Positions 34,357-44,600 of a DNA stretch of 64,000 nucleotides are shown here, one piece after another. Positions within the stretch are counted from its first letter, which is position 1. Every line of letters starts with the position of its first letter. The notes beneath the pieces were generated by a model. The model did not search any database. It saw only the letters and a program-made list of their open reading frames with translations, and was not told the DNA's origin. Location: the IMG/VR virus record IMGVR_UViG_3300033997_000136, positions 124,001 through 188,000 of that record, one strand, 5' to 3'. Position numbers and translations under genes: made by a program. The stretch is from a virus.

Positions 34357-35023
34357 ATTACTTGAACTGGATGACAAAGGCTTATCACTAACGGAAGATG
34401 GTTTATCGTATTTATTTCGAATGATGTTGCGTGACTTATGTGTAAGTGCCGATGTATGGTCTACACTAATGGAAGCGTATCTAGATGACCCGCGTGCAGG
34501 TGTGGGTGCTAGTAAAACAGACAGGTCAAGTAAACGAAACGGATTAAACCGTGCTTTAGGAAAAACAGTTATCTCATGGAAAAAGTTTAAAAACGGTATT
34601 CGGATTCTTGGAATGCGAAGCTGTGAGTTTGAACTTAGTATTTCTAAATGGGATGATAAAATAGATGTTCCAAAGCAACCTCCAAAAGTGACGATTGATA
34701 GTCGCATTAGTCAAGATGATTTAAAAGCACTCATACAACGTTTAGAGGGTATGATGCGTATCACGCCTCAGACTCTATTACGTTTGATAGAAGAGTTTAT
34801 AAACCACCCCATTAGTCGCACCACCGATAACCCTGCGGATAAATCTACACGTCGTGGAAATATCAACAAAGGTTATAATGGTGAATCGTATAGTTGGCGA
34901 ACATTCAATGAGTTACTTGCTATATTTTCTATACGAGAATATACATTGACTGCGCTGGTTGTGTGGAAGAATGGTAAACAATCAAAACACAAAATGACTG
35001 TTGATGTCGCAAAAGCTTTCTAA
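34328..35023 (+). CDS. Internally duplicated protein, unknown function
   Basis: A 231-residue protein made of two related halves of ~100 residues. The first has DRSSKRNGLNRALGKTVISW then KKFKNGIRILGMR; the second has DKSTRRGNINKGYNGESYSW then RTFNELLAIFSIRE. Both end in a short beta segment (FELSISKW; TALVVWKNGK). The R-G-N-K-(18)-SW-F-I pattern occurs in several phage proteins, but I cannot name a function. CGGAG precedes ATG 34328. Confidence 0.6.
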   Translation: MLPVTENLLELLELDDKGLSLTEDGLSYLFRMMLRDLCVSADVWSTLMEAYLDDPRAGVGASKTDRSSKRNGLNRALGKTVISWKKFKNGIRILGMRSCEFELSISKWDDKIDVPKQPPKVTIDSRISQDDLKALIQRLEGMMRITPQTLLRLIEEFINHPISRTTDNPADKSTRRGNINKGYNGESYSWRTFNELLAIFSIREYTLTALVVWKNGKQSKHKMTVDVAKAF

Positions 35024-35033
35024 CGAGGTTAGT

Positions 35034-35447
35034 ATGTCGCAATCCCCCATTGTAGTAAGTTTTCATTCGCCGTGTCCAATTGGTAAAAAATTAGACATTG
35101 GTTACGCTCGACCATTTACACATAATGGTCATGTGTTTCACTCAATCATTGGTTACTGCGTCTTTTTAAAGACAGGTGTAGCTGCGTATAAATCACACAC
35201 AGGACCAGTTCCTATTCGTGAAGCGGCTCAGTTGAATTACAATGCAACTGTAGGTGTCAATGATTTAGATGATGTGATTAAATCATCTATTCAAACAGAT
35301 GCTGACTTAGTTGCTGATTTAATTGAAAACAAACAGCGCTCAATTGAATACAAAGTATTGTTAGCAAATGGTACTGAAATCGAAACTGCGGAACAACCGT
35401 ATGGTTGGTACATTGACGCACTTCGACGTGTGATTCAAACGCTATAA
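35034..35447 (+). CDS. Unknown protein, 137 aa
   Basis: ATG 35034 follows GAGGTTAGT and lies 11 bases after the previous stop. The start (PIVVSFHSPCPIGKKLDIGY) and a middle of alternating strands and helices (GHVFHSIIGYCVFLKTGVAAY) suggest a small globular protein. One cysteine-proline pair near residue 14 is notable. The gene ends at a strong terminator. No family was recognised. Confidence 0.55.
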   Translation: MSQSPIVVSFHSPCPIGKKLDIGYARPFTHNGHVFHSIIGYCVFLKTGVAAYKSHTGPVPIREAAQLNYNATVGVNDLDDVIKSSIQTDADLVADLIENKQRSIEYKVLLANGTEIETAEQPYGWYIDALRRVIQTL

Positions 35448-35449
35448 CG

Positions 35450-35471
35450 AGGTGGGGGTCAAACCCCACCT
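35450..35471 (+). terminator. Rho-independent terminator
   Basis: 8-bp stem (AGGTGGGG) with a 6-base loop and a TTCTATTTTATTTTTTG tail, after the 137-residue gene. Confidence 0.8.
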
Positions 35472-35504
35472 GTTCTATTTTATTTTTTGTTAGGATACTG
35501 GACA

Positions 35505-36575
35505 ATGATTAAGATAAGCAAACCTTCAAATTCACTTCCAAGTGATGGTGGTAAATTAGCACCAACTATGGCGAGCACGGGTCCTAAAGATAAGTTAGAA
35601 ACAAAAGACATTTATAATGCGGAATACGTTGAGCAGGCTGCTTCTGTTGCGAAATCTGCATTAGGGTTAGATTCACTATTACCACAACAAGATAAGAACG
35701 CAGCGTACAGTGTAGGTGGTTTTGCTGTCAGTGATATCTTAAACAGTGCAGTCACTGTAGGGACTGAAGTTTATTCAGGAACTGGCAATGGTTCTGTTAC
35801 AAATCGAATTAAGGATGTAACGGCTGGTGATGCGTACCGACGTTTATCACCTGATATGAAAACTGGGTTATTTAACACGCTATTAAGTAGCACAGGTTTA
35901 GCGGGTTCTGAAGCAACTGTTATTGTAGATGGTGTGAGCACAGCAATAGCCACTGAAGATATTGGTAATGTTACAAACCTCATGAGTCTTGTACAAGGAC
36001 TCACTGGAAGTCTTAGTGGTATCACTTACATGGATATTGGTGCAAAAGTGGCCTATGCTACTGCTGCGCTTGATTTGATTAATCAATTAGGTATTCCATC
36101 GCTTGCTGATAAAATCATCAACAGCATCGATGACAAGCGTGCTCGTGAAGAGATGATGATATCTCGCGCTACTATGTTTGCGCAATCTGCAGATATAGAA
36201 ACATTACGAAAGATTATTGACCTCGTTGGGTTAGATGGTCTTCTAGAACGAGTTCCGCGTCTTATTGAGTTTATTGTTGCTGGGTATTCATTCCCAAATT
36301 TAGAAGAAGGACAAGTCGTTGACTATCCAGCGCAGTACAGTCGACTACATGACTTTATGCAAATGGTTAATCCTAATTGGAACATGACAACTCGAAACAA
36401 TACACCAGTTGTTTCGTTTAAGATTTATTCAATGGGAAGTCCTGATTTTAAAGTGTTGTTTAAACGAGAAGATATTCATGTTGTTCCGTTATTAGCCGCA
36501 GAGCAATACCCTGAAGAATCGTTATCTGGTGTTATTCAAAAACATCACCCCATGATAACACTGTTAAATAATTAA
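35505..36575 (+). CDS. Virion-type protein, unknown family
   Basis: A 356-residue protein. ATG 35505 has AGGA nine bases upstream and replaces a TTG at 35487. The N-terminus is Ser/Lys-rich (KISKPSNSLPSDGGKLAPT). A long helical and Gly/Ala-rich centre follows (VQGLTGSLSGITYMDIGAKV, YATAALDLINQLG). The C-terminal quarter is mixed (FKIYSMGSPDFKVLFKRED). It stands alone between two terminators, convergent with the 649-residue virion gene. An internal virion or tail role is plausible. Confidence 0.55.
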   Translation: MIKISKPSNSLPSDGGKLAPTMASTGPKDKLETKDIYNAEYVEQAASVAKSALGLDSLLPQQDKNAAYSVGGFAVSDILNSAVTVGTEVYSGTGNGSVTNRIKDVTAGDAYRRLSPDMKTGLFNTLLSSTGLAGSEATVIVDGVSTAIATEDIGNVTNLMSLVQGLTGSLSGITYMDIGAKVAYATAALDLINQLGIPSLADKIINSIDDKRAREEMMISRATMFAQSADIETLRKIIDLVGLDGLLERVPRLIEFIVAGYSFPNLEEGQVVDYPAQYSRLHDFMQMVNPNWNMTTRNNTPVVSFKIYSMGSPDFKVLFKREDIHVVPLLAAEQYPEESLSGVIQKHHPMITLLNN

Positions 36576-36580
36576 AAGAC

Positions 36581-36637
36581 ATAGAAGAGACTAGAGAGGG
36601 GAAACCCTCTCTAGTCTTCTTTATTTTTTGTTTATGG
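36581..36637. repeat. 57-bp exact repeat, copy 2
   Basis: Identical over 57 bases to 23209-23265. Again contains the terminator plus the last Pro codon and stop of the minus-strand gene. Confidence 0.9.
36589..36616. terminator. Bidirectional terminator
   Basis: Same 12-bp stem and GAAA loop as at 23217, between convergent genes ending at 36575 and 36632. Confidence 0.85.
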
Positions 36638-38581
36638 TCTATCTGTTGAACGAGATAATGCAGAGACAACTTGTCCCGGTACAGTACCGTTCCACACAGC
36701 AGCCCAACGTGCTGGACTTTTCCATTCCTGAAAGGCTTGTATTTTACGAGTCAAGTTAATCTTAACACGTGACCATGATTCGATTTGTTCAACCATGGAC
36801 ATACTACCAAGTACAGCGATGTAATCGTTAAAGGTATTATCGTGGTCAAAGATACCCGGTGAAGCATTGATTGGCATAGCAAGTGACGTAGACAAAGAGG
36901 CTATTTCAAAACTAATATCAATACCCAGTGGTTGTTGCTCGCGAGTCCACCCTACATTACCTACACCGCGTCTAAAGTTAGCATTCTTTAAAAGACCTAA
37001 GCGTGTTTGCGCACGACCTTTGTCATAAAGTTCTAACAAGAACGGAGAGTCGTATGCTGCCTTACCTACACTCTTTGGGAGTGCAAGAGCTAACACACAT
37101 GAGACGGGTAACCACAAGTTTAACACACGACTTAACGGGTCACCTGACCATGAACGACATTCCATGGTGTATGACATCGTTGGTAGCTGTGCAAACGAAT
37201 CAGCCCACATCTCTGGAATATCCACAAACGCAGCACCTGCTAACGCACGTAATCCAGATACGTTGAATGAATCCATCACACCAAAGGCAAAGTCTTTTAC
37301 ACTGTTGACACTGGCTTCTAACGTGGATGCAACTGGACCATCACCAATGTTACCCCCTGACAAGTCAAACATCTTACTACGCATATCCGCAGATGTACCA
37401 TTGATACTTTGCTTTAACGCAGACTCTTGACTTGTACTTCCAAACGATTCATCTGCAGTCCCTGTATGGTTTACTCGAAGTGTTAAGAACTGACCACCAT
37501 CCCGAGCTTCTGCAATCGCAAAGTCAACAAAGCTACTAAACCATGAACCTGCTTTTTCCACAGGGTCAGTGACTGAGTAATCTGGTTTAGCTGCATCGGT
37601 TTTCTCCCATGCTGCAAGATAAGCATCAAGTGATGCTTTACCACCAAACGCACCACCTGGGTCAGTGACTTTCTCTTTTGCGTATTCTGCCATTTTACCA
37701 CGAAGGTCAGCGAGTGAACCACCGGTAGATGCAGCTTCTATTGCACGACGACGAGATACGTCTGCCATACGTTGTGCTCGGTTCGATAAAGCATACGCAT
37801 CGATACCACCACCGGGTTGGAAGATGTCTGGGAAATACTTGTGATAGATAGCTAAATCACCAGACGTTGGGTTGGAACTTGGGTCTGGGTTTAAGTTACC
37901 TGAGTTGTATGTTTTTACTTTATCATCAAGTTTCTGACCTGTAGCTGCGTTAGCATCGGTTGAGAATACCCGAGGAATAAAGCCCATTGTTACCAAGATA
38001 CCGTTTAAGATGGTATTGACCGATTGCCAGTACAAAGGCATCGTTGGTTTTAAATAGTAAAACTGACCTGATGGTTGGTCGGTTAAAAAACGATACGCTT
38101 GTCCAATTAAAATAATAGGTGCTAGTGGTAATGTCACTACAAAACCAGTGGCACGACCTAGGTAATAGAAGAACCCAGGTGCTCTACCTGTCTTAGACAG
38201 GATGGCTGCTTTACCATCAAAGAATCCAGTAAAGAACGTAGTGATTGAGTTAAATTGCGCAACACCAGCACGAATATGAATCAGTTGACTATTGTCTGCT
38301 ATCGTGGTCGCATACTTACGACCTACCCCATTGGACGTTAAACTCCGTGATTGTACTTGTTGGTCACGAGGTGATGCAAATTTAGAAGACACTCGTAAAT
38401 CAGCAGTACGCGGCAATTGGGGTGGTGGGTTAATTTCAAAGCTACCACCAGGAGATGTATCTGTGAAGCGAAGATTCGCATCAGTAAAAAGACGGTTCCT
38501 TGCATCAAGTAAGTTACCTGCATGTTTAGGTAACAAGAAGGCAGTTTGTGCCCATTTGTCATCGGTGACAGGACGAGCCAT
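36632..38581 (-). CDS. Virion protein with membrane-like segment
   Basis: A 649-residue protein. ATG 38581 (AAAGGAG upstream) is used; the longer frame to 38782 would run through the terminator and into the 2202-residue gene. Residues about 140-210 are hydrophobic and aromatic (TTFFTGFFDGKAAILSK, FVVTLPLAPIILIGQAY). Later parts are polar, with LFDKGRAQTRL-type helices. It is translated after the tape-measure-like gene, separated by a terminator. Perhaps another tail-lumen or head-interior protein; no family was recognised. Confidence 0.6.
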   Translation of the reverse strand: MARPVTDDKWAQTAFLLPKHAGNLLDARNRLFTDANLRFTDTSPGGSFEINPPPQLPRTADLRVSSKFASPRDQQVQSRSLTSNGVGRKYATTIADNSQLIHIRAGVAQFNSITTFFTGFFDGKAAILSKTGRAPGFFYYLGRATGFVVTLPLAPIILIGQAYRFLTDQPSGQFYYLKPTMPLYWQSVNTILNGILVTMGFIPRVFSTDANAATGQKLDDKVKTYNSGNLNPDPSSNPTSGDLAIYHKYFPDIFQPGGGIDAYALSNRAQRMADVSRRRAIEAASTGGSLADLRGKMAEYAKEKVTDPGGAFGGKASLDAYLAAWEKTDAAKPDYSVTDPVEKAGSWFSSFVDFAIAEARDGGQFLTLRVNHTGTADESFGSTSQESALKQSINGTSADMRSKMFDLSGGNIGDGPVASTLEASVNSVKDFAFGVMDSFNVSGLRALAGAAFVDIPEMWADSFAQLPTMSYTMECRSWSGDPLSRVLNLWLPVSCVLALALPKSVGKAAYDSPFLLELYDKGRAQTRLGLLKNANFRRGVGNVGWTREQQPLGIDISFEIASLSTSLAMPINASPGIFDHDNTFNDYIAVLGSMSMVEQIESWSRVKINLTRKIQAFQEWKSPARWAAVWNGTVPGQVVSALSRSTDRP

Positions 38582-38619
38582 AAAAAACTCCTTTACTAAC
38601 AAACTAACAAAAAGAGAAA

Positions 38620-38639
38620 GGGAGTGGTTACCCACTCCC
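38620..38639 (-). terminator. Terminator hairpin
   Basis: 8-bp perfect stem (GGGAGTGG) with a 4-base loop, followed on the minus strand by TTTCTCTTTTTG. Located between the 2202- and 649-residue genes. Confidence 0.8.
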
Positions 38640-38645
38640 ATCTCT

Positions 38646-41600
38646 TCATCTATCAAGTGCCAACGTTGTAGGTGGTCTACTTGGTCCACTACTCTTCGGA
38701 GCAGACTCTCGCATCTGTTCGGTTTTACGAACAGTGTTTTGAACTGCTTTATTAACCTGTCCTTCTGGAACAGGTGCAGCATTGCTTACATTCCCTGAAC
38801 GTTTACTAATGGACTCAGCAGCCGCTTCAGGGTCTAACAATAACTCACGAATATCGCGAAGACTTCTATCCATAGACGTCTGTAGCAATACTTGAGTCGT
38901 GAGTATTTCAGCAATGTGTCGCATACTGCTTGTGGTTTGATTGGAACGAGCCGTGTTTGCTGTTTGTGTCTGTACAGACGACATTGCTACACGTTGTTGC
39001 TCTTTCTCAATTTCCCCTTGCAATTGGGAATCACTCATACTGGATGCGTTCATACCAAGTGTCATTGCAGAGAGTGAACCAGCACCTACACCAGGAATCG
39101 GATTCACTGGTGTACTTCCCACCATTTTCACAGAGTCCATCGATTCATTCTCTGGAACTGTAGTTTCTTTTGGTGGTGCCATCATCAGCATCGGTGGAAC
39201 TGTTGCTGCACCTAACGTCCGTGTTTGTGGTGTAAATGATGGTGTAGGTTGTGGTGCATTTAAACTAGGTACACTACGGTTAAACGGATACAACAACGGA
39301 GCAGGTGCTGACGTCATTGATTTGACCGTTTGTTTTTGAGGTGTTGTATTTGCTAACGATTTCTCAGAACCAATCAATGATGTTTTCAATGATTTTTCCA
39401 TGTTCTGTACATCACCAATTCCTTTGGTTAACGTTTGACGTTCCATATCTACAAATGGTGATGTTAATTCGCTATACGCAGATTTTAAATGCGTACTGTC
39501 AGCAACTTTTAAGAAGAACCGTTTCTTGTCTTCTTCAGATAAATCATCATCTAAATCGTCTAAATCAGCTGACTTGTCAATCTGATTCAAAACAGTAAGA
39601 TGTGTTAAGTACACTGGTTTAAAGCGGGTTTCAAACCACTTTGCAAATCTATCAACATGTTGTGCGTTATCTGGTTGGATACCACACGTTTCAATGATGT
39701 CATTTAAATCGTCATCATCTAACCGCGATAAGTTTGCTTGACCTGTGTCTTTATCGTAATACACATAATCCTCTAACGTAGATTCAATAGAGTTGATACG
39801 ACGAACCATATCTCCATCTGTTGAATCAATACCGTATTGCGTTAAACGATACGTATGTAAGTCACCATTAGGTTTCCCATCAAAGTACCGCCACAACGCA
39901 TACCCACCTGCTGCTGTCGCTGCGACTGCTAACCCTGGGAGTAATAGTGGAGATGCAATCACTGCACCAATAGCTGCTGCACCCGTACTGGCTGCCGCTG
40001 CCGCACCACTTGCTAACGCACTTCCAGCAGTGACTGCCAACGGAGCTGCTGCTAACGCAAGACGACCTGCTCCCGCAGCTAAACCTCCAGCACCTCTGGC
40101 TAAACTACCCGCACCTCGCGCTAAGCTTCCAGCTCCGCGTTTAAGTGCTCCACCTGCACGTCGTATTCTACCCGGTTTCTTTTGTGGAGTAGTAGGACTT
40201 GTTGTTGGTCCGCGATTACGTCCGTCCATATCGATATCAATCTCAGGAACAAATCCGTCACCACCACCGCCAAACATATCACCCAATCCACCCAATATAC
40301 CTTTCCCTTCACCCAATCCAAACAATGCAGCTAAACCACCCCCTAATTTCCCTAGAAGTGATTTTGACTTATCATGTCCTTTATGGTCTTTCATTTTACG
40401 ACGCGCTTCATCGTCTTCGTTTTTCCGTTTGCTAAAGATATCTTGCCAACTTCCTTTACGAATTCGATTTGGTTTTGGGATACGGTCATTTAACAATGCA
40501 TAGATTTTATTCAATACATCATTTGACTTTCCAACACCAGTGGCAGTTTGTTGTTCAAACTGAGCTTCCACAGACGCTTCAGGAGGCAAACCAAGTGCAC
40601 CCCGTACTGCACGCTTCCCTATTCGGAATCCGCCACCTAAGACCGTTCCAGCGGCTTTAAACGCAGTTGAATAGACAGACTTCACTAACCCCACAGTTTT
40701 TGTTGCAGCAGACTTCAAGAAACCACCTAGGGCTTTAAATTTACGACCATCGGGTCCAATCAACCCTTTCTTTAAATCTTCCACACTAATCACTACATTT
40801 CCTTCATTGTCAATAACCTCACCTTTAATGTCTCGGATGGTTTTAATGACATCTCCAGAAACTTTATCTCTGTAAAGACCTCGTTCCATAAGTATCTTTA
40901 AAAGACGTGGTGTCTCTTCACCTTTTACGTAGACATCGGTTGGTCGATTAACAACACCAAATATGCGCTCTTTTGCAAACGTAAACACACTACGTCCTGC
41001 TTTAAACAACGCACCGTATCCTGTCGCAGCAAAACGCCCATAGGCAAATGCAGCACTTCGAATACCCTGTCCTATTTTCACACCAATCGGCTCACCCGTT
41101 GGTGCAATCAATCTATTCTGTTCAATGTCCTCTAGTTTAATAACCAGATTACCTTCTTTGTCGTAGACTGGACCTTTGATATCGTCAAATGAATGAATAG
41201 GTTTACCATCAGCATCAACAAACTCACCTTCCTTTAATTGCTTAGCTGTAATAACTGGTTCCTGTTCACCTTTTAGATAAATATCGCTGACTGCTCGTGA
41301 TTTACCTAATAATCCTAAACCAATGTTACGGGCACCACTTAAACCAGCACCTGCGGCTTTTACACCTAACTTAGCACTGAGTAATGCACCTTTGCCTGCA
41401 AGTTTAAATGTTGCTGCATACGCTTTCCCTGTGAATCTCAAAAGACCCATGGTTCCACGTTTTGCAAGACCTACACCTTTACCCGCTAATTCACCTGCTG
41501 CACCAAAGTTTCTACGAACAAACCCTGATTCATTGGCTGCAAGTGCACCACCCACACCAGCTACACCGCCTGCTAAAATAGCTTGTGTGTTTTCGGCTGT

Positions 41601-44600
41601 GGCTTCTTTTAAGTATGTAACTTCCTCACGAAGTGCTTCAAGTGCTTGAGTTAATGTATCAGTCGGTGGAGTTGTACCTCCTAGTGAAGTTCCCACAACA
41701 GGAGCCTCTCCTGTGCGCACACCATCAAACCACGATTTTACAGACTCAAAGCCCTGTAACATAGATGTATGAATACTGTTTGCTTTCGCTGCAGCATCAA
41801 ATTCACCCAGTTGACTTTTTATCCGTTCTATCAACGATGCTTTTACAAGCTGTTCATCATTAGACGCTTCTTTGTTTGGGTCTACACCAAAGAGTTCTTT
41901 TAACCGAACACCAATCTGGGTATCTTCAAACTTACCGCGTTGTGATTTTAACTCTTCTAACACTCTATCAATTTCAGACACAAAAGAATCTGACAATTGA
42001 TTAAACGACACACTGTCATCACCAGATATACGTTTGTATTGTGCATCAAACGAATCGCGTAACGTTAGTGCTTGGTCATCCAATTTACGCCACAGTTCAT
42101 CCTTTAATTCAATGATGTTTTGTTTTGAAGACTGTACACTAAAATCACCTTTCTCATCTTTAAATGTTCCGGTAAGTTTAGACCACTTATCTTCAATACC
42201 AGCACGTGTATCGCGTGCAATTCCTTCAACAAACATCGCTGTTCCATGTTCCTTACCAAACACGCTGATAAGGGACTGAAGTTCTTTTTCCTTTTCCTTT
42301 AACGAATCAGGTAATTCAAACTTAGGAAGTTTGTCTTTAAATTCATTGAACATTCCTTTTACAGAATCTAACTTCTCATCAAGAGCATAGTCTTTTCTGA
42401 GCGAATCAAACTTGTTTGTCAAGTCAAATTTATCGTCAGCTTTGGCGTACCATGTTGAAAGTGTTGAACCAATTGAATCTTTTACTTGAGACCCTTTTGA
42501 TTGAATCACATCCAGTGCATTGTATCCATTGCGTTTTGCATCATCCAAAATTAATTCAGCAGCGGCTTTAGGACCGTATGCATCTACTAATTCTTTATAC
42601 ACAGTAATCTTTTCAGTTATCTGTGTAGTGACACTACCGACTTTCTCTTTCACTTGAGTAGGCACATACTCTTGCACTTTACTCACACCTGATGCAAGTG
42701 CTGATTTTCCTTTTCGCATGGCGTCGTCAGCTAAAAGCTCTAACGCACCTTGATGACCATAGTCCTTTGCTAACTCGTCATATAACGCTTTCTGCTCTTT
42801 TGTAAAAGCAGCAAGATTGTCAAACTGTTTGGTCATTGCATCTTTGATTGTTGTCACCTGCGATGATAGTGTTGACATCACAGATGGACCACCATCTGGT
42901 CCTGGCGGTGGGCTTTGTGGTCCTGACCCCGGTCCTGTTGGTGGTGTAGGTGGAGGTTTACCCCATCCATTTAAAATGGTGTAGATTTCTTCTAACCACA
43001 AATTAGACATGTCCACACGACCAGATAACCCCTCTACACCTTCTAGGTATTGATTGGCAACTGAGAGCTGCATGTTCATACTGTCTAATCGCGACCCTAA
43101 TCCACTTAAATCAAATTGAGATTGATTCACGGGTTGTTGTGGTACAGCATCAAGAGGTTGTTGTCTAGCAGGAACTAACGCACTTGGGCGCGGAGCGTAA
43201 CGTTTGTCATCAATCACATAATCAGAAAATGCTGAGCGATTTAACAACGAACGACCATCTCGCCCTTCGTTCAATATACCAAGGTCCTTTAAAAGACTTG
43301 TTCCATAAAACGGCGTTTGTAGTGCAGCAGCACGTTGTACGTTTGGTACATCCTCAATAATCCGTTTATAGTCATTCGCAAGTTTATTACGAAGTGTTTT
43401 AACGGATGCGTCTTTCTTGACTTTATCACCATCCATAAAACGGGTAGCTATAGCAGAGATAATTTCTTGACGGTACTCTTGTGCCACATTGTCCAACCGG
43501 TCTGGTTGTAAATAGCGGTCTAATGAGAAACCATATCCCTGCGCCATATCGCTGATAAACTGTTTCCCTAATTCACTGCGTGCTTTAGGAGATAACAATG
43601 TACCTGATGGGTCTAATTGGTCAATCAGCGCATTAATGCTTTCACGAACATTCTTCAGTTTTTCAGCAGGAAGAATCTCTTCCATGATGTCAGCTTTTAC
43701 TACGTCTGAGCGAGTAAACTCGTCACGGTTAAAGTTGAACTGAAGTTTCTTAACCGTATCATCGCCAGTTAACATCCGTTCATTCACATGAAGGATTTCA
43801 GTTAAAAGACCAGGAATGATTTGTGTGATTGCTTTATCTGCTAATGCATTGTACGTGAAGTTCTCTTCAAGTAACTTTTCTTTACTAAGACCTACCGTGT
43901 CAACGCGCTTCATTTGAGGTGCAACTTCAAGCAAGGTATCCGCAATTACACCCAATGCTTTGTTTGCAACACTTCCTGTGTTGCGTTTAAACTTCTCAGC
44001 AATGCTTCGTTCAATTGGACGACCATCTTCGTCTACGTCATCCTCAGCGGTTGTGATGCCAATGCTTCTGTCGCCGTATTTACCCGATAGCTGTTCAAGC
44101 TTTTCGCGTATTAACGTAGGTGCGTTCTTAACCGCATATTCAGCATCAGCGCCGACGCCCATGATACTGTTGTTTCCAGTAGTCAAAGGTCGAATAAACT
44201 TAGCTAATATTTCACCTGTTTTTTGCGTAAGAAAACCACCAGCTACACTGCCTACAGTTTCTTTTGCGTCAACACCACTTTCACCGGCTAATTCAATAGC
44301 ATCTGCAACATCTGTTACGTTGCTTGCAAATCCTTTTGCTTTTTCACCCACTGCTTTTAAGATGTTTTTCTTAAAGTTAGGAAGGTAGTCGTTTAAAAAT
44401 TCAGCCGCATCTTGTTGCAAATCACCGATGATACGTTCACGCAACATCATCGCAGACGTTTCTCCTAAACGCATCTTCACAAAGTCAGGCAATCCTGTAT
44501 TCTTTGTAATAGAAGCAAGAGCGTCTTTAGCGATAACTTTGTAGTCTTTAAATTCAGACAACAAGTCTTGTTGAGTAAACAATGAACGGTATTGAAGTTC

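Noticed and set aside
34303-34707. 134-codon minus-strand ORF
   Set aside because: Fully opposite two overlapping plus-strand genes with good ribosome sites; Ser-rich shadow.
38582-38782. 67-residue N-terminal extension of the 649-aa virion gene
   Set aside because: Would run through the terminator and the end of the 2202-aa gene; the ATG at 38581 has a strong AAAGGAG site.
39793-40503. 236-codon plus-strand ORF rich in Ala and Pro
   Set aside because: Lies antisense to the Ala/Gly-rich part of the 2202-aa gene; composition is the mirror of that sequence and there is no ribosome site.
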